Below are positions 1-7,627 of a stretch of DNA of 32,001 bases, piece after piece. This DNA is from a virus, in IMG/VR virus record IMGVR_UViG_3300046804_002040, positions 1-32,001 of that record. One strand, 5' to 3'. The notes under the pieces are model-generated. The model did not search any database, was not told the origin of the DNA, and worked only from the letters and a program-made list of their open reading frames with translations. The number at the start of each line of letters is the position of its first letter. Position 1 is the stretch's first letter. The position numbers were made by a program, and so were the translations under genes.

Positions 1-387
1 GAAGATTTCGGCGGTGAAGAAGATTTCGGCGGCGAAGAAGGCGACGAAATGATGGAAGCTGTACAGTTGCAGAAAGTTTCTGTAACACACGGTGACAACG
101 GTCAAAACACTAAGTCAATCGTTTCTAACGGACCAAAAGTTTCCGGTAACGGCGCAACAGCAGGTAACATCGCTAAAGGTGGTGTAGCTTCTGGTGAAGG
201 CACAAAAGGTGGTTTGTTAAACCCACAAGTTAAAGATATTCCTGGTAATTACAAAAATGCTCCAGGCAAAGGTAACTTCTCTGAAAAAGGTGAAGCAGCT
301 CCTAAGCCAAAGCATGGTGATGACGGCGTAAACAAGAAGTCAATCGTTGGTGAGTCAAAGAAGACCACTAAGAAGATTGTTAAGTAA
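1..387 (+). CDS. Prohead core / inner-capsid-like protein (5' partial)
   Basis: The reading frame is open from the first base, so the N-terminus lies outside the window; the first Met at 49 is unlikely to be the start because acidic coding sequence precedes it. The visible part opens with two copies of an acidic EDFGGEE unit. It then has a low-complexity Gly/Lys/Asn region in which the pattern HGDxGxNxKSIV occurs twice, near the start and near the Lys-rich C-terminus. There is no signal peptide or membrane segment. It lies directly upstream of the gp21 protease gene (14 nt gap), the slot occupied by small prohead core proteins gp67/gp68 in T4. Similar Gly/Asn-rich proteins precede gp21 in marine T4-like phages, as far as I recall. 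The core-protein role is inferred from position and composition; it could also be another small head protein. Confidence 0.55.
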   Translation, partial: EDFGGEEDFGGEEGDEMMEAVQLQKVSVTHGDNGQNTKSIVSNGPKVSGNGATAGNIAKGGVASGEGTKGGLLNPQVKDIPGNYKNAPGKGNFSEKGEAAPKPKHGDDGVNKKSIVGESKKTTKKIVK

Positions 388-401
388 GGATACCTGAGAC
401 A

Positions 402-1037
402 ATGGCTTTGTATCTCAAAGAGCATCTAACTTTCGACAGAGCCTCTATGGTTGTCGAAAGTGAAGGTGAAGGTAGCAAGAAGAGCCTTTATATGAAAGGC
501 ATCTTCATTCAGGGAGGGGTAAAAAACGCCAATGAGCGTGTTTACCCTGTATCTGAAATTCAAAATGCTGTCAATTCTCTTAATGAGCAAATCACAGAAG
601 GTTTCTCAGTCCTTGGCGAAGTTGACCATCCCGATGATTTAAAAATCAACTTAGACCGTGTATCACATATGATTACTCAAATGTGGATGGATGGTGCTAA
701 CGGGTTCGGCAAGCTAAAGATTTTACCAACTCCAATGGGACAGTTAGTGTCTACTATGTTGGAGAGTGGTGTCAAACTAGGCGTATCAAGTCGTGGTAGC
801 GGAAACGTGAACGACATGAATGGCCATGTCAGTGACTTTGAAATTGTCACTGTGGATATCGTTGCACAACCGAGTGCTCCTAATGCTTATCCAAAAGCAA
901 TCTATGAAGGTATGATGAATATGCGTCATGGTCATAGAACGCTTGAGATTGCAAAAGATGCACAAAGCAATGCAAAAGTACAGAAGTACTTGAGAGAAGA
1001 GGTAACTCGTCTTATCAAGGACCTCAAAATTAAATAA
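402..1037 (+). CDS. gp21: Prohead core scaffold protein and protease, T4 gp21 family
   Basis: This 211-residue protein is almost the length of T4 gp21 (212). It belongs to the phage prohead serine proteases, which have a herpesvirus-assemblin-like fold. The two catalytic signatures are visible: GEVDHP with the candidate catalytic His at residue 76, and GVSSRGSG with the candidate Ser at 129/130. In this family the protease sits in the prohead core, is activated after head assembly, and trims the scaffold and capsid proteins after (L/I)xE. The next two genes are gp22 and gp23, its expected substrates, in the T4 order. An AAGGA Shine-Dalgarno sits about 12 nt before the ATG. The stop codon almost touches the next ribosome-binding site, so it is probably co-expressed with gp22. 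Confidence 0.95.
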   Translation: MALYLKEHLTFDRASMVVESEGEGSKKSLYMKGIFIQGGVKNANERVYPVSEIQNAVNSLNEQITEGFSVLGEVDHPDDLKINLDRVSHMITQMWMDGANGFGKLKILPTPMGQLVSTMLESGVKLGVSSRGSGNVNDMNGHVSDFEIVTVDIVAQPSAPNAYPKAIYEGMMNMRHGHRTLEIAKDAQSNAKVQKYLREEVTRLIKDLKIK

Positions 1038-1048
1038 GGGGATTATGC

Positions 1049-2143
1049 ATGTTAGATGCTATCAAACCATTACTTGAGAGTGGATTAATCAACGAAGAAA
1101 CTTCTACTGCTTTGAATGAAGCATGGGAAGCTAAGTTGAATGAAGCTCGTGAGCAAGTACGTGCTGAATTAAGAGAAGAATTCGCACAACGTTTTGAACA
1201 CGACAAATCAGTTATGGTAGAAGCCCTAGACAAGATGGTAACAGACGGCTTATCAGCAGAGATTGAAGAATTCAATGCTGAAAGAAAAGCAATGAACGAA
1301 GACCGTGTCGCCGCAAAGCGCAAGTTGCATGAGAATGCAACAAAGTTCAATAATTTTATGGTAACTAAGTTATCAGAAGAAATCAAAGAACTTCGTGCGG
1401 AGCGTAAGATTCAAAAAGAAAGCCAACAAAAGCTAGAGCAATTCGTTGTTCACGCTTTGTCACGTGAAATTAAAGAATTCGCTGCTGACAAGCAAGCTGT
1501 TGTTGAAGCTAAGGTCAAGTTAGTTGCAGAAGGTCGTAAACAATTAGAAGCATTGAAGTCACAATTTGTGACCAAGAGTGCTGCTAAGATTAACGAAGCT
1601 GTTACTGCACACTTGAAGGGTGAAATGAAGCAATTGAAAGAAGATATCAAGACTGCTCGTGAAAACGATTTTGGTCGTAGAATTTTCGAATCTTATGCTA
1701 GTGAATTCAGCACAACTTATCTACAAGAGAAAGCTGAGACACGCAAGTTGTTCAAACAACTACAAGCTAAAGATGCTCAATTAGCCGAATCTATCAAATC
1801 AGCTAAGGCTGCAAAGCAATTAGTTGAATCAAAGGAACGTGAAATCCGTATCATCAAAGAGTCCAATGAGCGTACAAAGGTCATGGGCGAGTTGCTAAAG
1901 TCTTTAAACGAAGAAAAAGCAACAGTGATGAAGGAGTTACTAGAAAGCGTACAGACACCTCGTCTACAAGCCGCTTTCGATAAGTATTTACCAGCAGTAT
2001 TAAACAACGCTACTGAGAAAACATCTTCAAAGCAAGTCATCAAAGAAAGCGTTGAAGTTACTGGTAATAAATCTGCCACCAAGCAAGTTGAAGTTGAGCA
2101 ACGTGATAACGTTATCGACATTAGACGTTTGGCAGGGCTATAA
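1049..2143 (+). CDS. gp22: Prohead core scaffolding protein, T4 gp22 family
   Basis: This 364-residue protein is very rich in Glu, Lys, Ala and Gln, with long heptad-like helical stretches from about residue 20 to 310, as expected of a coiled-coil scaffold. It has no hydrophobic core motifs, signal peptide or enzyme signature. It lies between gp21 and gp23, the gp22 position. Many LxE/IxE tripeptides are scattered through it, including LLE at residues 8-10. This matches a scaffold that the gp21 protease degrades during head maturation. The start at 1049 is chosen because AAGGGG at 1036-1041 is well spaced; the ATG at 1045 opens only a very short frame. The assignment rests on position and composition, since gp22 proteins are poorly conserved in sequence. 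Confidence 0.87.
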   Translation: MLDAIKPLLESGLINEETSTALNEAWEAKLNEAREQVRAELREEFAQRFEHDKSVMVEALDKMVTDGLSAEIEEFNAERKAMNEDRVAAKRKLHENATKFNNFMVTKLSEEIKELRAERKIQKESQQKLEQFVVHALSREIKEFAADKQAVVEAKVKLVAEGRKQLEALKSQFVTKSAAKINEAVTAHLKGEMKQLKEDIKTARENDFGRRIFESYASEFSTTYLQEKAETRKLFKQLQAKDAQLAESIKSAKAAKQLVESKEREIRIIKESNERTKVMGELLKSLNEEKATVMKELLESVQTPRLQAAFDKYLPAVLNNATEKTSSKQVIKESVEVTGNKSATKQVEVEQRDNVIDIRRLAGL

Positions 2144-2172
2144 AAATAAGACATAATTTAGGAGATATATAA

Positions 2173-3369
2173 ATGTCACAAGTTCTATTAGAAAGCCGTT
2201 GGGATGAGACTAAAGAAGCCCTGTTAGAAGGTCTTAAAGGTACTCGCCGCTCAACAATGGGTGTTATCTTAGAAAACACCAAGAAGTCATTACTATCTGA
2301 ATCTTCAGCTGGTACAACAACTGCAGGTAACATCGCTACATTAAACCGTGTTATTCTTCCAGTTATCCGTCGTGTAATGCCAACAGTTATCGCTAACGAG
2401 TTGGTAGGCGTTCAGCCAATGACAGGTCCAGTTGGTCAGATCCACACTCTACGTGTTCGTTATGCTCAGTCATTGACAGACAACAGTGCTGCTCAGACTA
2501 GCGTAACAGCTGGTGAAGAAGCATTGAGCCCATTCAAGATTGCTCAAGCATACTCAACACAGACAAATGGTTCATCATCATCAAACATCTATGGCGCTAA
2601 CAACACAGCAGCCTTAGAAGGTAATGGCGGTAAGCAAATTTCTGTACAAATCTTGCGTCAAGCTGTTGAAGCTAAGTCACGTAAGTTACAAGCTCGTTGG
2701 ACATTCGAAGCTGCTCAAGACGCTCAATCACAACATGGTATTGACGTTGAAGCAGAAATCATGGCCGCTCTTGCTCAAGAAATTACTGCTGAAATCGACC
2801 AAGAAATCTTGTTGTCATTGTCAACATTGGCAACTACAGAAGCTACATACAACCAAGCTGCCGTATCTGGTACAGCTACATTCGTTGGTGACGAACACGC
2901 TGCTCTAGCTGTTCTAATCAACCGTGTTGCTAACTTGATTGCTCAACGCACACGTCGTGGCGCAGGTAACTGGGCTGTTGTTTCTCCAGCTGCATTGACA
3001 GTATTGCAATCAGCAACAACATCAGCATTTGCACGTACTACAGAAGGTACATTCGAAGCTCCAACAAACACTAAGTTCGTTGGTACATTGAACGGTGCAA
3101 TGCGTGTATTCGTTAACTCATATGCTAGCGATTCACAACCAGTTCTAGTTGGTTACAAAGGTACTAGCGAAACAGATGCAGCGGCATTCTATTGCCCATA
3201 CATCCCATTGATGTCATCTGGTGTTGTTCTAGACCCATCAACATTCGAACCAGTCGTATCATTTATGACTCGTTACGGTTATGTTGAGTTGACAAACACA
3301 GCATCATCATTCGGTAATGCTGCTGACTACTTAGGTGAAATCGCTGTATCTAACCTAACATTCCAATAA
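2173..3369 (+). CDS. gp23: Major capsid protein, T4 gp23 family
   Basis: The protein forms the hexamers of the phage head (HK97 fold). The N-terminal third carries the family's typical segment: a Thr/Ala-rich stretch followed by VLPVIRRVMPTVIANELVGVQPM and GPVGQIHTLRVRY-like text. A candidate gp21 cleavage site, L-S-E followed by SSAG, lies after residue 43, which would remove a charged amphipathic propeptide. At 398 residues it is clearly shorter than T4 gp23 (521) and shorter than typical cyanophage gp23, suggesting a divergent T4-like lineage. A strong AGGAG ribosome-binding site lies 8-9 nt before the ATG. The gene ends just before a pair of TTCG-loop hairpins, the second a good terminator, as suits a highly expressed gene. 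Confidence 0.97.
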   Translation: MSQVLLESRWDETKEALLEGLKGTRRSTMGVILENTKKSLLSESSAGTTTAGNIATLNRVILPVIRRVMPTVIANELVGVQPMTGPVGQIHTLRVRYAQSLTDNSAAQTSVTAGEEALSPFKIAQAYSTQTNGSSSSNIYGANNTAALEGNGGKQISVQILRQAVEAKSRKLQARWTFEAAQDAQSQHGIDVEAEIMAALAQEITAEIDQEILLSLSTLATTEATYNQAAVSGTATFVGDEHAALAVLINRVANLIAQRTRRGAGNWAVVSPAALTVLQSATTSAFARTTEGTFEAPTNTKFVGTLNGAMRVFVNSYASDSQPVLVGYKGTSETDAAAFYCPYIPLMSSGVVLDPSTFEPVVSFMTRYGYVELTNTASSFGNAADYLGEIAVSNLTFQ

Positions 3370-3390
3370 TCGGAATTTTCTGTTCGGGAA

Positions 3391-3410
3391 ACATGTACTT
3401 CGGTACATGT
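3391..3410 (+). other. Perfect TTCG-loop hairpin after gp23
   Basis: An 8-bp perfect inverted repeat, ACATGTAC and GTACATGT, encloses a TTCG tetraloop 22 nt after the gp23 stop codon. UUCG tetraloops make very stable RNA hairpins. No U-run follows, so it is not a terminator by itself. It may protect the 3' end of the capsid mRNA or help the terminator 20 nt downstream; that role is inferred. Confidence 0.7.
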
Positions 3411-3423
3411 CACAGGAAGGATC

Positions 3424-3451
3424 AAAAAGGCACACTTCGGTGTGCTTTTTT
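3424..3451 (+). terminator. Intrinsic terminator after gp23
   Basis: The stem GCACAC/GTGTGC with a TTCG loop (3430-3445) is followed by six T residues and preceded by five A residues that can extend the stem. This is a textbook rho-independent terminator. It separates the head genes from the 121-residue gene downstream. Confidence 0.92.
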
Positions 3452-3461
3452 GTTTATGAGG

Positions 3462-3469
3462 CATAAATA
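3462..3469 (+). promoter_or_regulatory. T4-type late promoter (CATAAATA)
   Basis: The octamer CATAAATA differs from the T4 late consensus TATAAATA at one base. It lies just after the gp23 terminator and 48 nt before the ATG at 3518, so the following gene probably has its own late transcript. In T4 such sites are read by the phage late sigma factor gp55. Confidence 0.65.
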
Positions 3470-3517
3470 ATAGTATGCGCTTCTATATGAAGCTCAAAAT
3501 TTTAAAGGAAATATATC

Positions 3518-3883
3518 ATGGCATATACAAACAAAGCACACGGTAATACATACCCACAAAGTAACTTTGCTACACGTAAGTTAGCATTCGTTGTAATCGA
3601 TATGAACACAGACGTTGAAACAAATGCTGACCAAATCGGTAGCTTGTATCAAAAAGCTGTTCAAGGTATCCAACAAGTAGCTGAGTTCTACGCATTGGGT
3701 CAACCTAATGGTCAGTACTTCACTGCTGTTCTATCTGATGACACATTACCATACGGTGATGGCGAGTCTATCGCTGACGGCGGTCGTAACTCTGCTTTAG
3801 AAGCAGCTATCAACGAATCAACTGGCGCATCATGCTACGCATGGAACGCTTATTTGAATGGCGACAGCTTGAACTACGATTAA
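3518..3883 (+). CDS. Small protein of unknown function, separate transcription unit after the capsid gene
   Basis: I do not recognise this 121-residue protein. It starts MAYTNKAHGN, has a hydrophobic strand (KLAFVVIDMN) at about residues 22-31 and a helix-like acidic stretch at about 33-60 (ETNADQIGSLYQKA). Its C-terminal half is rich in small polar residues, with one Cys near residue 109 and no membrane segment or signal peptide. AAAGGA precedes the ATG with good spacing. A terminator and late-promoter motif lie upstream and another terminator follows, so it appears to be transcribed alone. An isolated late gene beside the major capsid gene suggests an abundant virion protein, for instance head decoration. 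That is inference from position only. Confidence 0.8.
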   Translation: MAYTNKAHGNTYPQSNFATRKLAFVVIDMNTDVETNADQIGSLYQKAVQGIQQVAEFYALGQPNGQYFTAVLSDDTLPYGDGESIADGGRNSALEAAINESTGASCYAWNAYLNGDSLNYD

Positions 3884-3900
3884 TCTAATCTAGTAAAAAC

Positions 3901-3927
3901 AAAAGAGCACTTCGGTGCTCTTTTTTT
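3901..3927 (+). terminator. Intrinsic terminator after the 121-residue gene
   Basis: GAGCAC and GTGCTC (3905-3910 and 3915-3920) pair around a TTCG loop and are followed by seven T residues; upstream A residues can extend the stem. It closes the single-gene unit 3518-3883 and has the same design as the terminator after gp23. Confidence 0.93.
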
Positions 3928-3957
3928 ATGGCTGTAACAACCCAATTGATGAATAAT

Positions 3958-3965
3958 GATAAATA
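3958..3965 (+). promoter_or_regulatory. T4-type late promoter (GATAAATA)
   Basis: GATAAATA matches seven of eight bases of the T4 late octamer. It lies after the terminator at 3901-3927 and 28 nt before the ATG at 3994, the right place to start the long fibre-gene transcript. Confidence 0.65.
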
Positions 3966-3993
3966 AGATATAAAATAATATTTGGGACCATAC

Positions 3994-4695
3994 ATGGCAG
4001 CAGATGCATTCAATTCAGCAGGTGGATACACAGTAAACATTCCTCCAATACAAGTCATCGATAGTAATGGCAACATTACTAGCAATCGTGCGACTTTTGG
4101 TAATGTAGCCATCTCTGGAAACTTAGCAGTATCAGGTGACTTAGCTGCAACTAACTTTTTCGGAAACGTTCAAGGTAACATTAACGCTAACATTACTATT
4201 ACTGGCACTGATGGTGCGTTAGTATATAACAATATAGGTTTAGCTACAACTGCTGAAGGTGTTGTATATAACAATACTAATCGTTCACTAACAGTAGAAG
4301 AAGATTTGAGTGCTAATACATTCTCATTGGGTATGGGTGTTAATCAATTCTATCAGATTTCATCTTTTGTTGCTACTACACAAAGTACAGCACAAGACCA
4401 AGTATTACACAGAGTTCCAGCTGGCAGCGTCATTTCAATGGACTATACAATCATTGCAACAGATGTTGTGGCTAACACAAGACAGACTAGCAAGTTAATT
4501 GCTAGCGTATTGGGGAGTGACGTAGGTTACTATGAATATGGTACCATCGATGCCCCGGTGTCGAGTCCGGGGGTAGGGGACTTTAAGGTCAACTTTGTCC
4601 CAGGTGGCGGTTCTGGAAATGTTACATTAACTGTAACACCTCAGACAGCACACTTAACAAACTACAAAATCTTAATTACAAGCTATAAAGCATAA
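3994..4695 (+). CDS. Protein A: fibre-like virion protein with FNSxGG N-terminus and C-terminal beta domain
   Basis: The ATG at 3994 gives 233 residues beginning MAADAFNSAGGYTV, which aligns with the starts of the next two genes; a TTG four codons earlier is less likely. Residues about 20-75 hold GNxxIxGN-type beta repeats. A short region follows with the pattern seen in this protein set as 'TGTDGALVYN...NTNRSLTVEED'. The last ~110 residues form a beta-rich domain that resembles the ends of proteins B and C and, from memory, the C-termini of many marine T4-like structural proteins. GGGA lies 7 nt before the start. It is probably a short fibre or fibre-tip protein in the virion, though the exact site is unknown. 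A GC-rich hairpin (4553-4572) lies in the codons of the C-terminal domain. Confidence 0.8.
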   Translation: MAADAFNSAGGYTVNIPPIQVIDSNGNITSNRATFGNVAISGNLAVSGDLAATNFFGNVQGNINANITITGTDGALVYNNIGLATTAEGVVYNNTNRSLTVEEDLSANTFSLGMGVNQFYQISSFVATTQSTAQDQVLHRVPAGSVISMDYTIIATDVVANTRQTSKLIASVLGSDVGYYEYGTIDAPVSSPGVGDFKVNFVPGGGSGNVTLTVTPQTAHLTNYKILITSYKA

Positions 4696-4704
4696 GGATA
4701 AAAT

Positions 4705-7596
4705 ATGGCAATTAGAACATTCAACTCAGTCGGTGGTTTCTCGGTAGGTGAAGTCCCGGTACAAGTCATCGCTAATACCGGTGACATTGGAAACGTAGCC
4801 AACGCTACGATTGGTAATATTACCGCGACTACCAAAATCATTGCAGGTAATGTTACATCAAACAATTTAACAAACACGCAAGTTACATTTACTAAAGATG
4901 GCGTACTATCTGACAGTGCAAACTTTACGTTCACTGGCGGTAATGTTTTAACAGTTAAAGATGCTGCAAACATCGTAAGTAGCGATGGTGCTAACTATAT
5001 TAGTTTGACTGGTTCGAATGGTCAAATTACTTCTACTGGTAATGCAAATCTTGCTAATGGTGGCTTCACTGTTACTACTGCCGGCGATGCAAATATTGCA
5101 AATAGTTTGACTGTTGGTTATAGCAGTGCAGACGGTGATAGCGCATTTTATGTTGATGCGTCAGGTAATGTTTCTATTAAAGTTTATGACCAAGCAAATA
5201 GCACATATAATACTGTTTTCAGTGTTGATCCTATAAGTGGTAACATTACAACTGCTGGTTCTGTTGTAAGCCCAGGCGGTGGCGCAGCTACAATTTCTGC
5301 TCCTGGTGCTAACACACAAGTTCTTTTCAACGATGGTGGTAATGTTGGTGCAGTCGATGCGTTCACATTCGATAAGAGTTCAAATACATTAACTGTAACT
5401 GGTTCAGCTAACATCACTAATTCTTTGGATGTCAATGGTGTACTTAACTTATGGGATGACCTCTTTATTGATGGTGGTAATATTTCTAGCCCAAGTTATG
5501 TTGTATTACCACAAGGCGGTTATTTGTATGACGGCAATGATGGAAATTCAATTAGATTACACGCTGAAACAAATGGATATGCACAATTAGAATATTTAAA
5601 TGATGCATGGGTTTGGGTTAACAATCAAGGCGCCTTCATGGAGTCTGATAATAATCAAATCAGTGCATGGGCAGGCGGTAATGTAGAAATTGCTGTCGAT
5701 GGTAACTCATGGTATTTTGCTCCAGACGGAAATCTATCAACACCAGGTTCTATCTGGGCTAATGCAGGTAACTTTGAATTAAATGGTTACGCTAATGTCG
5801 GTGGAACATTGACAGTGGGTGGTATAGCAACACTACAAAGTGATGCAATTGTCGAAGGTGCATTGAATGTAACTGCAACAACTAATTTATTTGATAATGT
5901 TACGATTGGTATTGTTAATGGTGTAACTGCTGACTTAGAAGTTTCCGGCGACACATATTTGCGTGGCAACTTAGAAGTTGACGGTGAAGCAAACTTATAT
6001 AATCTACATGTTCAAAATCATGTTACAAGCGATTTGATTCCAGATATTAATGCTGATGGTTCAGGTGCTGGATACGATTTAGGTTCATCATCATATCGTT
6101 GGAAAGATTTGTGGTTGTCTGGTTTAACTATTAACTTAGGTAACACAACTATTAGTTCTGGTGGTAGCAACAACATGATTGTTGGTAACGCTATTATCGG
6201 TTATGCAGGTGCATTAACTGGTTATACATCACCTACTGTGGGTAATTTATATGCAGGTTATTTGACAACATCAAATAACACTAGTATCGGTAACTCATCA
6301 GCTAGAGCAAACTTAGCAGTTTCTGGTAACTTAACAGTTGATGATACAGCAGCCGCAACAAGCACAACTTCTGGTGCATTCCAAGTTAAAGGCGGTGTTG
6401 GTATCGGTGGTAACATTTATGTAGGTGGCGCACAAGCTAATATTACAGGTAATGTATTAATCGAAGGTACAGAAGCTAATATTTCTACAGGTAATTTGCG
6501 TATCGGTGGCAATGCAAACGTAGTACACGATATGGTTATCGGTGGTAACTTGACAGTAAGTGGCACTACAACATATGTCAATACAACAAATTCAAGTTTA
6601 ACAGACCCATTAATCGATATTGCAGGCAATGGTTCAGGTGGTGATTTAACCGGTGGTGATTTATACGACAGAGGTTTGTATATTCATAACTATGCAGGTG
6701 GTGCAGCAGTAAATCAATTTATGGGTTGGAAGCAAGGCGACGGTGAATTCCAATTGAAGACAGGTGTAAGTACTTCCGGTAACGCAGTTACAGGTGGCAC
6801 ATACGCTAACTTGAGACTAGATACATTGTACACTGACCATCTATATGGTACAGTAGAAACAGTTGACCAACCAAACATCGCTAACATGTCAGGTTTGTTT
6901 GATATCAGTGTTTCTAACTTAGCAGATATCAATCTTGCACAAGTTACTACATTGGTTGCTAGTGGATTAAACTACCCATTGAATGACGGCTCTGCTCCGC
7001 AAGATAACGAAGTAGTTGTTTTAAGAACAGACGGTGCGGCAAACTTAACATTTGAAATTATTCATACTGATAGAATCGGTAATGCTACAAGTGGTATTTT
7101 TGTAAACGCAGATGGTAATGTTGAAGTAACAGCAAATAGTAATCTAACATTTACAGTAACAGAAACCGGCGCTAACGTAGTAGGTGACTTTGATGTTACT
7201 GGTTTATTATCTGCAGGTAGTTTGAATGTAGGTTCATTGACACCAGAAAGCATCACAATCGGTGATACTAATATCGATGATTCTACTGTAACTACGCATG
7301 ATGACCAACAACATGTTGTTGCTGAAGTTCCAGCAGTAGCAGGTAACGCAGTTGAATTCTTTGTAAAAGGAAAATCAGTTGTAGGTGGGGTAACATATGC
7401 GACAGTAGCCACAGTTACAGCTATGTATGATGGTACTAATGTTGACTTTGCTACATATGGTAAACTTCATATGCCATCAGGTGGTACTGGGGCAGGATCA
7501 CTTACTGTTAACTATGGCGGTGGTAATATCCAATTGTTAGCGACACCTAGCCAAAACGCAGATACACTTTGGACAGCACAAATTAGAACCATCTAA
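4705..7596 (+). CDS. Protein B: large modular tail-fibre-like protein
   Basis: This 963-residue protein starts MAIRTFNSVGGFSVGEVPVQ, like proteins A and C. Glycine/Asn-rich beta repeats follow. At about 255-350 is a region with DGN..W.F.PDG.LSTPG wording. Near 465 is the LGSSSYRWKDLWLSG module, and at about 613-692 the module TTTYVNTT...DPLIDI...DRGLYIHNY...FMGW. The final ~110 residues resemble the C-terminal beta domain of A. It has no signal peptide, no coiled coil, and no intramolecular chaperone (peptidase S74) domain, although these repeats often precede one in other phages. AAGGATAAA is the ribosome-binding site, 9 nt after the stop of A. It is likely a trimeric distal fibre; function is inferred from architecture. 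Confidence 0.85.
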   Translation: MAIRTFNSVGGFSVGEVPVQVIANTGDIGNVANATIGNITATTKIIAGNVTSNNLTNTQVTFTKDGVLSDSANFTFTGGNVLTVKDAANIVSSDGANYISLTGSNGQITSTGNANLANGGFTVTTAGDANIANSLTVGYSSADGDSAFYVDASGNVSIKVYDQANSTYNTVFSVDPISGNITTAGSVVSPGGGAATISAPGANTQVLFNDGGNVGAVDAFTFDKSSNTLTVTGSANITNSLDVNGVLNLWDDLFIDGGNISSPSYVVLPQGGYLYDGNDGNSIRLHAETNGYAQLEYLNDAWVWVNNQGAFMESDNNQISAWAGGNVEIAVDGNSWYFAPDGNLSTPGSIWANAGNFELNGYANVGGTLTVGGIATLQSDAIVEGALNVTATTNLFDNVTIGIVNGVTADLEVSGDTYLRGNLEVDGEANLYNLHVQNHVTSDLIPDINADGSGAGYDLGSSSYRWKDLWLSGLTINLGNTTISSGGSNNMIVGNAIIGYAGALTGYTSPTVGNLYAGYLTTSNNTSIGNSSARANLAVSGNLTVDDTAAATSTTSGAFQVKGGVGIGGNIYVGGAQANITGNVLIEGTEANISTGNLRIGGNANVVHDMVIGGNLTVSGTTTYVNTTNSSLTDPLIDIAGNGSGGDLTGGDLYDRGLYIHNYAGGAAVNQFMGWKQGDGEFQLKTGVSTSGNAVTGGTYANLRLDTLYTDHLYGTVETVDQPNIANMSGLFDISVSNLADINLAQVTTLVASGLNYPLNDGSAPQDNEVVVLRTDGAANLTFEIIHTDRIGNATSGIFVNADGNVEVTANSNLTFTVTETGANVVGDFDVTGLLSAGSLNVGSLTPESITIGDTNIDDSTVTTHDDQQHVVAEVPAVAGNAVEFFVKGKSVVGGVTYATVATVTAMYDGTNVDFATYGKLHMPSGGTGAGSLTVNYGGGNIQLLATPSQNADTLWTAQIRTI

Positions 7597-7599
7597 ATA
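7592..7599 (+). promoter_or_regulatory. T4-type late promoter overlapping the stop of protein B (TCTAAATA)
   Basis: TCTAAATA contains the TAA stop codon of protein B and lies 28 nt before the ATG at 7628. It has the CTAAATA form seen at several other gene starts here. It may boost transcription from protein C onward. Confidence 0.5.
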
Positions 7600-7627
7600 G
7601 CTAGTAACCTTTTGAAAGAGAGATTTA

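Noticed and set aside
1030-1036. TTAAATA before gp22 as a late promoter
   Set aside because: It overlaps coding sequence and the stop of gp21, and does not fit the [AC]TAAATA form seen elsewhere.
2139-2148. TATAAAAATA before gp23 as a late promoter
   Set aside because: It has two extra A residues compared with the octamer. gp23 may well have its own promoter, but this match is too weak to list.
2624-2908. Second-frame + strand ORF inside gp23
   Set aside because: It lies wholly within the well-supported capsid gene and has a composition typical of a frame shadow. The same reasoning removes 30269-30487 and 30465-30704 inside R.
3982-3993. TTG start four codons before the ATG of protein A
   Set aside because: The ATG at 3994 gives an N-terminus that aligns with the next two genes and has GGGA at a suitable distance.
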